Below are positions 12,001 through 21,089 of a DNA stretch of 64,000 nucleotides, piece by piece. The stretch comes from Macrostomum hystrix (taxonomy: Eukaryota; Platyhelminthes; Macrostomidae). The stretch lies in contig CATNEN010000003.1 in the NCBI GenBank assembly GCA_950097015.1, positions 3,823,501 to 3,887,500 of the forward strand, written 5' to 3'. Position 1 is the first letter of the stretch, and each line of letters opens with the position of its first letter. Position numbers and translations under genes: made by a program. The notes under the pieces were generated by a model. The model was not told where the DNA came from. It ran no database searches and saw only the letters and a list, made by a program, of their open reading frames with translations.

Positions 12001-12959
12001 TGAAACAGGTGATAGATAAGACACAGAAGAGATGAAACAGGGAGAGGTGATACAACAGAGAGATTACGTCGTATTCACGGGACAGATAAGAGATGAGATA
12101 AAACAAAGGAGGGATAAGACAGGGTGAGATAAGACACGGTCGATAATAGACGAGCTAACAAAGTGCAGGTGTTTGAACAGGCCTGAGGGCCTTATGTGGC
12201 TTATCTGTCATGAGGGTTAGAGTTTGCCGGCCCATGCTATATTTTGATATACGCTCGTATAGCATGGGCAATACTGCTGTCGTTTCTCCATACTGTCGTT
12301 TCTAGAGCTACAAGTGTTTGCCTTACCTGCTTAAGTTTCTCTTTCCCAGCCGTGATATTGTACACTTTTCCATCGTCTCTAAGTAGCCTTTGAAAGAGAT
12401 TGTCGCCATAGCGCGAACTGATTGGCTTTTTCAGAACGGAGTCGAATTCTGTGAGGTGCTGGAAGCCCAACTGCGCAGCGATGCTGTGCGCATCGAGGCG
12501 GTTCTTCTTCAGGCCGTACTTGGAAAGCCAGGAATCCGACGGGATCAGATCGCGGACGTCGATTTCCCATCGTTCACCGGGTTTTGGTATGTCGACGTTG
12601 TACTGCTCGGCCGTCTGGATGATGTCGCTGCCGCCTCGTCCAGCGACGACATCGCGAATAGCAACTTCTTGCTGCTGCTTTGCCACGTGGAAGGAAGGAG
12701 CTAAAGCAAAGCAAGAATACAAATTGATTTGAAGATCCTACGTACAAAAAGAGACATTTTTCATTTCCTTTTAATTGTCGTTTTAAAATACGAGGAATTA
12801 CTCACTTGGGACACTATAAGCTAGGTCTTTGATGATCGGGGTCGGTGCCAGCTGTAGTGGCTACAATGCGTATTTCAAGTTAATGCTTAGAGATTAGAAT
12901 AAAATAATATAATTTAGTCATTTTCTTACCTGTCGCTCGCTTCCTAAGCTAAACGCCAT
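75..12959 (-). CDS. VWA3A: VWA3A-like protein with two von Willebrand A domains, 14 exons
   Basis: I joined 14 exons by GT-AG sites and phase: 12959-12930, 12860-12806, 12700-12327, 11741-11521, 11350-11191, 10273-10101, 9252-9017, 8495-8284, 7803-7591, 6748-6545, 5854-5567, 5057-5031, 1686-1311 and 412-75. They total 2907 bases, 968 residues plus stop, with every phase consistent. The first VWA domain spans about residues 188-350 and has lost its metal site: LILDIKNMSP and LFTEG replace DxSxS and TDG. The second, about 559-715, keeps DTSAS at 564-568, a TTNT threonine and TDG near 657. The motif WLxxxGLxAxxL occurs three times, before each VWA domain and near the C terminus, as in the VWA3A/B family. 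A Gly-rich linker lies in exon 13. Family members are linked to cilia and flagella, which is family knowledge and not visible here. Exon 12 has only 27 bases, and exon 2 could start 9 bases later. Orthology to VWA3A rather than VWA3B is likely but not proven. Confidence 0.85.
413..1310. repeat. Minisatellite in VWA3A-like intron 13 (27-bp unit passing into a 22-bp unit)
   Basis: From about 481 to 845 a 27-bp unit with core CCTTTTACCACCGTGTTTCA repeats about 13 times. From about 846 to 1200 it passes into a 22-bp variant with core GTTTTAGTCCTTTTACCACC, about 16 copies. The two unit types share CTTTTACCACCGTGTTT, so one derives from the other by loss or gain of five bases. The Pro/Phe- and Lys/His-rich open frames here exist only because 27 is a multiple of three. 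The array fills most of an 898-bp intron. Confidence 0.9.
1687..2683. repeat. 53-bp G-rich minisatellite plus AT-rich remainder of VWA3A-like intron 12
   Basis: About seven copies of a 53-bp unit run from about 1745 to 2110. Each contains GTGTGAGGAGTCGAAG and GGAGTGGGGCTTGGGG. Copies alternate GGGTGTTGG with GGGTGTAGG, and GTCTGTAC with GTCTGGAC, which gives a dimer pattern. The plus strand carries many runs of three to four G. The remaining bases to 2683 are AT-rich and hold no gene I can support; they must include the promoter and 5' UTR of the FKBP gene that starts at 2684. Confidence 0.85.
2684..4689 (+). CDS. FKBP4/5-like immunophilin: two FKBP domains plus TPR, nested antisense gene
   Basis: Three exons, 2684-3102, 3436-3892 and 3982-4689, join in phase to 527 residues. 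Residues about 60-165 form a first FKBP domain, about 180-295 a second, and about 300-440 a TPR block followed by a charged, low-complexity tail. The order matches FKBP51/52/FKBP59, Hsp90 co-chaperones that act on client and steroid-receptor-type complexes in the cytosol. The first domain is degenerate: where FKBP52 has FDSS it has VEST, and where the family has the pocket Trp it has Leu (VVPGLHQGV). It may therefore bind prolyl substrate or FK506 poorly. In the TPR region, ALNHYE, GRLNCAACYLKL, ALYRRG and LAKF are typical. The whole gene lies inside intron 12 of the VWA3A-like gene on the opposite strand. FKBP6 is the alternative but has only one FKBP domain. Confidence 0.9.
3103..3435 (+). 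mobile_element. Possible tRNA-derived SINE fragment in FKBP intron 1
   Basis: Within this intron, bases about 3140-3240 contain GAGTTCGAATCC, an excellent RNA polymerase III B box, preceded by a possible A-box-like stretch about 35 bases upstream. No acceptor stem pairs convincingly, so I read it as a SINE fragment and not a tRNA gene. It differs from the main SINE family of the window. Confidence 0.35.
4862..4878 (+). terminator. Poly(A) signals of the FKBP gene
   Basis: ATTAAA at about 4862 and AATAAA at 4873-4878 lie about 180 bases past the FKBP stop codon and before VWA3A-like exon 12 at 5031, so the nested transcript can end inside the host intron. Confidence 0.5.
5058..5566. repeat. 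20-bp minisatellite in VWA3A-like intron 11
   Basis: About 14 copies of GAATCCCATCTCCCTTATCT run from about 5122 to 5410 with an exact 20-base period and few substitutions. Edge copies decay on both sides. The AATCCCAT core recurs in other arrays of the window. Confidence 0.92.
5855..6544. repeat. TTTCTAAGAAA minisatellite in VWA3A-like intron 10
   Basis: From about 5925 to 6180 a 19 to 20-base unit, TTCTAAGAAATAGTATCC, repeats about 12 times with drift. The rest of the intron to 6544 is AT-rich with scattered single TTTCTAAGAAA-like words and no other recognisable content. Confidence 0.85.
7022..7518 (+). mobile_element. hAT-like miniature element carrying a 16-bp minisatellite, copy 1
   Basis: The left end CAGGGGTCGCCTAACT resembles hAT terminal repeats. 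It is followed by GCGGGCCAGATGCAGCCC and a CTCGAAGCTCC segment shared with the copies at 23.8 kb and 29.8 kb. The core, 7140-7437, is about 18 copies of TCTCATCTCTCCCGTG. The right side, CTACAGTCAATGC through CCGCTAGCTAATAAGTTT, also matches the 29.8-kb copy, but the last bases of the right terminal repeat have decayed. It lies in VWA3A-like intron 9, which also has a pyrimidine-rich stretch at 6770-6960. Confidence 0.75.
8552..8800 (+). mobile_element. Dispersed repeat family B, copy 1 (VWA3A-like intron 7)
   Basis: The segments CAGCCAGCGAGGAGGCAATT, CATTTCGCTGACTCCT, CACACAGGTGTGT, CCTGACTTTCTCATCGT and AAGCCTTCTCTCCGCGGC appear in this order both here and at 21719-21893. Part recurs inverted at about 9465-9535. 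No coding capacity, terminal repeats or tRNA head can be seen, so its class is unknown. Confidence 0.6.
9350..9540 (-). mobile_element. Dispersed repeat family B, inverted fragment (VWA3A-like intron 6)
   Basis: On the minus strand this stretch reads CACAGGTGTGT, then CCTGACTTTCTCATCGTCAG and GCAGTGTACAC, matching the middle of the copies at 8.6 kb and 21.8 kb. It lies about 0.6 kb from copy 1, in inverted orientation. Confidence 0.55.
9630..9960. repeat. 20-bp TTTCTAAGAAA minisatellite in VWA3A-like intron 6
   Basis: About 11 copies of a 20-base unit, TTTCTAAGAAATCTTATCTG with variants AGCGGATCTG and ATCGCACG, occupy about 9645-9860. Decayed copies continue to 9960. The first 11 bases are shared with the array in intron 10, while the rest of the unit differs. 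Confidence 0.88.
10274..11190. other. AT-rich VWA3A-like intron 5, no recognisable element
   Basis: The intron is AT-rich. A word AACAGCAGTTAAAAAAG occurs twice, about 100 bases apart (around 10789 and 10889), inside a longer weak direct repeat. No gene, array or mobile element can be supported. Confidence 0.6.
11790..12236 (-). mobile_element. hAT-like miniature element with decayed 16-bp minisatellite, minus orientation
   Basis: On the minus strand the element begins with GGGCCGGCAAACT (12221-12233 on the plus strand) and a diverged CCCTCAGGCC segment, then carries a decayed purine/pyrimidine array of the TCTCATCTCTCCCGTG type between about 11815 and 12145. It lies in intron 3 of the VWA3A-like gene. 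Because host and element share the strand here, the array reads pyrimidine-rich in the host transcript, the reverse of copy 1. Confidence 0.6.
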
Positions 12960-15900
12960 CTAATGTGATTATATAAACAGACTTGAATTCTAGTTTTTTA
13001 TTTGATGTAGGGCTGAAATGAGTAGTTGACTTAAAATATAAATAATCGCAGAAGCAAAGTAGGGTTTAAAAATCGTGAACATGGTGGATTGCATCCTAAG
13101 AACAAATCACTAGAGCATGTATAGTTATAGTGACTCAATATATTTATAGATATATCTGCTTTTAATATTATACCATACATTTTTATGTTTATTCCGTAAT
13201 ATAACTGTACATAAATAAATGCGACAATTTGATTTTCTAAGTATTTATAGCACCAGAGCTACCAGATTGACTAAGCTAATTATGTAGTATATAAATTAAA
13301 CAACTAAAAATTTCTAAAGATGCTTCGCTTATGTTGTTTTTAGATTTTTTAGTTAAAAAAAGCTTATTTTATTTCATTAAATTTTTGCTCGTAAGTTAGA
13401 CAATAAAATATATGAAACGCTTGAGGTACTTAATAAGGGCAGGAATTAAAGTAAAAAAAATCGTTCATGAAGATGAGCTCCTATATATACAAAAATGCAG
13501 ATCTAAAAACCCGAAGTTGCGCTTACTTGTGATTGTAAATCGTTTGTGCTGTCGAAAAGCGTCAAAAACATCCAAGTCAGAAACATTTTATTTACCATGG
13601 CGAGACATCTAAAATAATACTTTTCATTTAACTTGAACAGTTGAAAGTTGTTTTTAAACATTTTTCTTGCATAATATTCTCAAATATATGCGATAAATAT
13701 ATATTTGTGTTGTACTATTTGTTAAAATAAAGTAACTGCAAATAACTAGGTTTTTAAATTCTAGCATATTGTGTGATTAATTTAATTTATTGTTTTCGAT
13801 CGCTGCTCGGAATTTGCTTACAAAGCACAAAGTTTGTGCACATTTACTGAGAATGTAAGCATTGATATATCTTTGACGCAGTGAAATCGGTTACATTCTA
13901 GTAACGTGCTTCGTAACGCACAAAATAAACACAAATAGTTCTCCGGAATTCGTATTTAATTTAGGTTCGCCTAATACAACTCGTACGTCGTACAACACGT
14001 TATACTATATACAGCACTGAGTCAAAATACTATTTATTACAAAAAAGCTGTTTCCTACTTTTTGCTAGTCAAAAAAAGAAAAGTTTATATTTTATCTAGC
14101 ACCAAAGTAACCTAGCACTTAAAGCATTTATGTGCCTCAGTGCCTGGTCTGTTTTTTTAATAGGCCCTACTTATTGATGCATTTTGGTCCCCATCCTGTC
14201 AGCTATCAGTTCTAAATATACTTCCTGCATAGGCCTATGTGTTTTTTAGTTTTACTTTGATGATTTTTTGCTTTGTCATTGTTCTTATAGTTTTTATAAA
14301 GAAGTTTTTATTTCTATTTACGCATTAGGCTCCTAGAAAGCCATTGGATTGTTGGCCTAGGCCTAGGCCTATATCGTATCACAATTTAAAAGCAACACAT
14401 CCATAGTCTGGATCATTTAGTGCATGCCATAATTTTCTGGTATGCATTTGAAAACTTGTCCACTGGCATGCAAAAGTAATAGTGTCTCATGGGCTGGCCC
14501 GGCTGGCATGTAGCAGCAGGGTTGGCATTGGTATAGCAATGGATGAGTCCACTGTGCAATGTTGCAGTGGGTACATATCATGCATACATAATTTAATGAT
14601 GCACAGAATATAAAAAAGTACAGACTTATAATTAGTTCAAATAAATATATCTGTTGAGTTTAGTAAGTTATGCATCATGGAATGTAATATTTGTATAGAA
14701 TAAATTTTTCATCTAACTATTCAATGTCAATGGTCAGTATAATATGCTATTTCTATTTAAGTAACTTGATAAAAGCTGAATTCTTAAGATATTTAAACAA
14801 CTTTATATCTTACCATGTATCTGCTTAGCATTGGGTTTCAAAAGAAAAACTCTATGATTTTGTTCTGGCGTGCACCATATATGATCTGGACTATGGCAAC
14901 ACATAGGCCTATGTAACATTTGACACTATCAAGCAAAGGCAACCAAAATAAAACAATTTAGCAAATATAAAGCAAACAAAGTAGGAATGGGGAGTCTACA
15001 GACTGTAAACTAACAAGTATACATGCGCAACACCCGGCTGACCCGGCCGGGTGAAACAAGGGCCAAGCAAGGTAAGTTGCAAAAACCAATCAACCAAGCA
15101 CAAAAAATCAAAGGGGGACCAAGGGACAAAAAAGGAAGAAGAGGAAAAGGGGAGATAAAAATAGAGCAAATGAGAGCAAACTAAGTTGTAATAGAGCAAA
15201 AACTAAGTCGCACAGCCAGCTAAGATTTGGGAGGTTGCACATGTATGCTGACAAGCATGTGTTTAGCAGATACATACATCACTGGACCAGTTAAATTTAT
15301 CTAGCCTTGAACTGCCCTTGAATGACATGTACAAGTGCCTAACAGCAGTTTACAATTGACTGACTCACACTGCTGCAATTCCCAATGATGACCTTGTAGG
15401 TCTTATCCTTATAAGCATTTTATCTACATTCTTACAATCTATGTCCAAATTAAAACATTTAAGCTTTCTGAATGCTAGATAATGTTACAAAAATGTATAA
15501 TTGCACACTTTTAGATACTATTCAAGTTTTAAATGTATTTATTAAGAAAAAACTTCACATTTTTATGTTCAGTCACACTACTTACTGTTCTTAGCTCATT
15601 ATTATCTTAGTAGTCAAAGAATTGAAATTGTTTAACTGTTAGAATTAAATCTGCAAGTTAAGTCTAAGTTGTGTATCTAAAATTTATGTGCCTACTTATT
15701 GACAAATTCTCTATTTAGTCAAATGTCATTCAGCACCCATTGGTATAAATTTCCTGCACATGTTGACCTAAAACTTGATAGTTCTAGGCTTTTCTTGCCA
15801 ACAAATTACTGCTGTTAAAACTTGACTGTCTGGTCACTTGCTAGTGACACTAGCCTACATATATGACCAAGACTGCAAAAAAGTATTTTTGACTTAATGA

Positions 15901-16200
15901 CTTACAATATTATTATTACAAACTATAAATTTTTTAAAAGTATACAAAAGCTACTTACAATGAACTCAGGTGAGTTTGAAGGCAAGCTATAGTATTTTAT
16001 TACATTACAAGGCTTATTGCTACTTAAAGTCACATAAATCATGGACATTTTTCAGTTCAACCAATCGGAAGACAGCAATAGAAATTAAGGAAACTAATTA
16101 ATTAAAACATTGTTAAGCAACTAATTATTCTGGATTAAAGATCACAAGCTAAAGCAAGGAAGACACGAATACAAAGACTGTAATACTATCTGGCCAATCA
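12960..16200. other. AT-rich intergenic region between VWA3A-like and CTTNBP2-like genes
   Basis: About 3.2 kb without a gene I can support. Short open frames at 13412-13612 and 14996-15199 lack splice context, homology or composition of coding DNA. Two copies of the palindrome ACATAGGCCTATGT or a close form lie near 14230 and 14903, and AGGCCT repeats near 14357. Because the VWA3A-like gene starts at 12959 on the minus strand and the next gene on the plus strand, both promoters should lie here. Confidence 0.6.
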
Positions 16201-16265
16201 GAATTGCTGGCGACAATCATCTAGCCAATCCGAGTGAGGGCGCTGCCTCCTTCACCGGTCTGGGC

Positions 16266-18876
16266 ATGCCAGATGGCGACAGTGATGACGAAGGCCGACT
16301 GCCTAACGAAGATCCGGCCGCAGATGATGGACTGGTTGATTTTGTTGAAGGAGAAGAGGAGGAGGAGCAGTACTTCACAGACCCGGAGGATATCATTGAT
16401 TTAGCTAGGCTGTCAGACTCAGTGATTCGAGTGTCTCCAACTCCAACTGATCCCAGTTCTGCAGCAGCCTCGGCTCCGACCAAGGCGGAGTTATTGCGCA
16501 GCCTGTCTTATTTGGAGGCTGAATTACAGGCATCGGATGCGGCTATTGCGGCACTGCAGGCGGACCAGGCTAGGCTAGTGTTCTATCAGGCCAAGTATGG
16601 CAGATTTGGCTTGGCCGATTCGTTTAATTCGGCTCTAGGAAGCCGCCAGCAGGCTTCGCCGTCGGCCCAGCCGTCCGCCGCCGAGTCGGCAGCTTCAACG
16701 GCTGATGAAGAGAGTCAATTGGGCCAGTTGGAGAATCTTATTGATACGCAGCGTAGGGCGCATCTGCGTATGACGGAACAGCTGAACGGACTTAGGAAAA
16801 AACTTAAGAAGGTAGGTTTAGACAAGCTTTGACTAGTTTTAAATTTGAATTTAGGATTTGAAATTAGTATTTCAAACTTAGGGATTGGGATTCCAAGATT
16901 ACCAATTGGGATTCAAAGTTTACCGATTGGGATTCCAAGTTTAACTATTGGGATTTCAAGCTTATGAATTGGGATTTCAAGCTTATGAATTGGGATTTCA
17001 AGCTTTTAGATTGGGATTTCAAGCTTATGAATTGGGATTTCAAGCTTATGGATTGGGATTTCAAGCTTTTAGATTGGGATTTCAAGCCTTTGGATTGGGA
17101 TTTCAAGCTTATGGATTGGGATTTCAAGCTTATGAATTGGGATTTCAAGCTTATGGATTGGGATTTCAAGCTTTTAGATTGGGATTTCAAGCTTATGAAT
17201 TGGGATTTCAAGCTTTTAGATTGGGATTTCAAGCTTATGAATTGGGATTTCAAGCTTATGGATTGGGATTTCAAGCTTATGAATTGGGATTTCAAGCTTA
17301 TGGATTGGGATTTCAAGCTTATGGATTGGGATTTCAAGCTTATGAATTGGGATTTCAAGCTTATGGATTGGGATTTCAAGCTTATGAATTGGGATTTCAA
17401 GCTTATGAATTGGGATTTCAAGCTTATGAATTGGGATTTCAAGCTTTTAGATTGGGATTTCAAGCTTATGAATTGGGATTTCAAGCTTATGGATTGGGAT
17501 TTCAAGCTTATGAATTGGGATTTCAAGCTTATGGATTGGGATTTCAAGCTTATGGATTGGGATTTCAAGCTTATGAATTGGGATTTCAAGCTTATGGATT
17601 GGGATTTCAAGCTTATGAATTGGGATTTCAAGCTTATGAATTGGGATTTCAAGCTTATGGATTGGGATTTCAAGCTTATGAATTGGGATTTCAAGCTTAT
17701 GGGTTGGGATTTCAAGCTTATGGATTGGGATTTCAAGCTTTTAGATTGGGATTTCAAGCTTATGGATTGGGATTTCAAGCATATGGGTTGGGATTTCAAG
17801 TTAAACGATATTATTTACATTCCAAGCTTGGGGTTCCAAGCTTAATAGATTAAGATTCAGCATCAGCAATAAAGGTTTCTGATGTTGAATGGGGTGATCT
17901 AAATAAATAGCTTAAGCAGTTACTCATTCATCATCGTTAGTGTGCACATTGTTATGAAAACACTGCTCAGGCCTGTCAAGACCTAATCGAAGAACGTTGC
18001 AAGCACGAGCAGGACTCAGCGGAAGGCGACGATGTTCTAGCCGGTCTGGGCAAGGAACGAGAACGACTGCTCAACGAGGTAAGTGCGATTTTATATGAGC
18101 TGAATAACTGCTTGCTGCAATATTTTGCAATACTGCCTACTTGAAGTAGGATTATTCATGCAAAATCCGGAGTTCTTTTTCTGCTCCAATCTAAACAGCT
18201 GGAATTCGAACGCGTCAACAATCGCCGACACGAGAAGGAGCTGAAGCGTCAACTGCGCGCCCTAGACGATGTCAGAACGGCTAGCGCCAAGCAGCGCGCA
18301 GTGGCCCTGGAACAGATTCGCCAACGAAAGCGAGCCACAGAACAGCTGGTTGAAGTAGCCGAGCGCTGTCGTCAGCTAGAAGCTAGACAGGCTCACCAAA
18401 CAGCCGGCTCTGGCGTCATTGTCAACGTCGCCAAACTGGAAGCCGAAGCCGCCGCCGGTCACCGTCGCGTGGCCGAACTAGGCCGTCTTGCTCAGGCTGA
18501 AGCCGCGGCTGCTGACAAACTAGCAGCCGAAGTTGAATCTCTGCGCCTGAAGCTCACGACGGCAACCTCGTCGTCATTGTCGTCGTCGACAACAGTGGCA
18601 ATTTCTAGTTCGGCGCGCCGAGCCAAACCGGAGCCGCCAGTGCGAAGAACCTCGGCTATGACAACAGCTCCGGTGGCTGCTAGTTCTAGGCTGGCAAGCC
18701 CTGCGGCTAGCGTCACTGTCGCGTCATCGCCAAGGACGTCAACTAGTCGACTTCCAACTGGCGGCGGTGTCAGCGGCAGCTCCGGCGGCGGCAGTCCCAG
18801 TAAGCGAGCAACGCCTGGCGTGTCTGGGACTGGCAACACTCGAGTCCTGACCGCAGGCGGCGCCAATGGCAAGTGA
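16266..18876 (+). CDS. CTTNBP2 N-terminal-domain-like coiled-coil protein
   Basis: Exons 16266-16811, 17971-18078 and 18199-18876 join in phase 0 and give 443 residues. Residues 73-118 (AELLRSLSYLEAELQASD, then YQAKYGRFGLAD) match the start of the cortactin-binding protein 2 N-terminal domain found in CTTNBP2, CTTNBP2NL and FILIP1. Exon 2 and the first part of exon 3 are a charged coiled coil, about residues 183-340. The last 100 residues are Ser/Ala/Gly-rich and probably disordered. There are no ankyrin repeats, so it resembles CTTNBP2NL more than CTTNBP2. Relatives bind cortactin or the STRIPAK complex and organise actin; that role is inferred. An acidic extension precedes the domain. The frame stays open upstream of the first ATG, so an earlier 5' coding exon is possible. 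AATAAA at 19284 is a candidate poly(A) signal. Confidence 0.75.
16875..17835. repeat. 21-bp minisatellite in intron 1 of the CTTNBP2-like gene
   Basis: About 42 copies of a 21-base unit with core GGGATTTCAAGCTTATG differ mainly at the last three bases (GAATT, GGATT or TAGATT variants). Each unit contains a HindIII-type AAGCTT. Because 21 is divisible by three and the unit has no stop in four frames, open frames of about 285 to 300 codons occur on both strands; I regard them as artefacts. The exon 1 frame reading into this intron stops after eight codons, before the array. Confidence 0.95.
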
Positions 18877-19389
18877 AACCGAGCAATACCGCAAACTAAT
18901 TTAATTCGCTACTAATTAGTTGACAGTAGGTTTACTAATGTATCTCACTAGCGAGATAGCAAATTTTTACAACTCTAACATAAAATGTTGCTTCAAACGA
19001 ATTTCAGAAAGCTTCATTCATCAATAATCATGATTATCTTCGTTTTATTGTCGTTTATTTATTATGTAGCACAGTCAAAAGCATTAAGTGACGAACTCAA
19101 TTCTACAGTCACTTTCTAATATACTCTCTACTATTTACTGAATAATCTGTTGGCTATAGGCTTGATAAATGAAGGCAAATGAAATGAAGATTTATTATTC
19201 ATGAATTAGCCTTGGATCTTGACGTGAAAAAAACATGGAAAGTTCGTATTTCGCTAGTGCATTTTCCGTTAAAATCAGCCCTTAATAAATTTTTCCAAGA
19301 AACGGAGTTCCAGGGGTCCTCCGTAGCCTAATATTCTATGTCTATGGCAAAATCCTCTACTTTTTGCGTCCAATTCAAGAATTTCAGAT

Positions 19390-19700
19390 TTCAGACTGTC
19401 AGCGAATGACAAAGGTCGGGGGTTCGATTCCCGACTCTACTTCTTTCGCAAGACACTTAACTCTGCGTTGCCTCAGTTAACCTAACTATTAAACAGGTAC
19501 CAGCATCAGCTGGGATAATTGAAGGTGGGTGTGGCGTCCCCCCAGTCCATGGACTGAACAGCCGTACGCAGGTCCTTCAGATGCGTCGCGCAATAGCTGC
19601 GGCTGTGCTGTCGGCTGCACATCTGGCCCGGTTGGGTCAGGGCTTGGCTGGGCTAATCACCCATTTTCTATCCATCCTTCCCCTTTACCTTGCTTACTGG
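19390..19700 (+). mobile_element. tRNA-derived SINE family A, copy 1
   Basis: A tRNA-like head with the B box GGGTTCGATTCCCGACTC (about 19419-19436) is followed by CAAGACACTTAACTCTGC, GGTACCAGCATCAGCTGGG, GGTGGGTGTGGCGTCC, the palindrome CAGTCCATGGACTG (19543-19556), and a C-terminal body ending near CATCTGGCCC. The same order of blocks occurs at 24.0, 26.5 and 33.7 kb. The A-box half of the head is decayed here. Confidence 0.8.
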
Positions 19701-20900
19701 AATTAAAAAATTAATTTAAACACTACAATTTGCAATTCTTAAATTTAATGCTAAAAGCTATAGTTGCCATAGTTACTAGCGCCGTTTGTACTCCAAATTC
19801 TGTATAATAATAAAATAACAAAATGAAATTTCTTTTTTATTCGTCTTTTTACACTCGCTCTCAATCATACGATTTTTCTTCTTAACCAAACTAGTCAGTA
19901 AAAGTGCAGATCCTAAAAGTTCTACTTGCTTTTCTTGTATTCTGCTTTGAAAGCAAATAATATTATATAGATGGACTGTTCCTCTAAGTGTACATTAGTA
20001 CTTAAAATAGTTTTTTTCAATGGTTATGTGCATTAAAAATTGTTTAATTGATAACTATTTATTTGTAGTTTTGCTGCAATAACTTTTTTTTTCTTTTTTA
20101 ACAAAATGGATCTCAAATTTTGTTTTGATTAAAAAGCTGACCTATTTATCCTGTCAAACACTGTGCATTATAATTCGGTATGTACAATATACTTGTATAC
20201 GTGTACTTTAAAGCAAATCACTTTTTGTTGTTACATTTTAAATTAGCATTCTGGTCCCTTTCTCGTAATTATATATGAAAGAAATTTCATGTGTCACATT
20301 TCCAAGCGGTGGAAAATTTCTGTTTAGATTTTTTATGTATGCTGCTAACGCACTTCTTGTAGTACTTTATTGATTATTTTATGTAGAATCTATTTTATCT
20401 GTTTGTTTTAATTGATTTACACGTGTTTGACTTTACTATGCTTCTTATTTAAGGAATGCCTTAAGGAATAAACACAGCTTATAAATTATGTTTAAAATGT
20501 CAATATGTATAATTTATGCATGTACATCTAAGGCTTGATATTGATTGCTATATTATGTAACTCAAATATATTGTTATTGACCGAAATATATGGCGCTATT
20601 CTTAATCATTTCAGCATGCCACCATTGTGAAAAAAATCTAAAAAAAATCCAATGTGCTTACTGGTTTAGTAGTAGTAAAAAAGTATATATCAGTCTTTTT
20701 TCAAGTATAATGATTTGTTTAGAATTTTTTGTGGCATGCAAATATTTTAGATTTTGTTATTACTATCTATTTCAGCTACGAAAAACATATTTTTTTGGTA
20801 TTTCATTTCTGTACAAAAATGCATGTTCACCTTACGTCACCATTCTGGAACCACCACCCCACAAGAATCGATTTCTCTGACGTACATAGTTCTCTTTCGC
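19701..20900. other. AT-rich intergenic region
   Basis: About 1.2 kb of AT-rich DNA with homopolymer runs. I see no coding exon, array or repeat shared with the rest of the window. Confidence 0.6.
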
Positions 20901-21089
20901 AGCCAACCCCGCTCCGCCGCTCTCTCATTGGCCGCGGAGGGATGGCTAATGTGCATCAGCTTTTGTTGGCCTAGAATGAGCTGATTGGCTAACCGGGGGT
21001 GTGCGCATAGCAGCTCTATTAAATAAATCATATCAGCATGCGAGCTAGTAGAGCGCCTAGCGGCAAATAATTAAATATTAAATAGAGAC
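20900..21089 (+). promoter_or_regulatory. Probable promoter and 5' UTR of the MARCH-like gene
   Basis: A locally GC-rich stretch contains two inverted CCAAT boxes, ATTGG at 20927-20931 (in CTCATTGGCCGCGG) and at 20984-20988 (in CTGATTGGCTAAC). They are 57 bases apart and lie about 105 to 165 bases before the start codon at 21090. This spacing is typical of NF-Y-driven promoters. The transcription start is inferred, not seen. Confidence 0.45.

Noticed and set aside
13412-13612. 66-codon plus-strand open frame in the intergenic region
   Set aside because: AT-rich, no splice or promoter context, no recognisable motif.
16948-17853. GFQAYEL-type and DFKLMNW-type 290 to 300-codon frames
   Set aside because: Artefact of a 21-bp unit without stops. 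The array lies in an intron with good splice sites.
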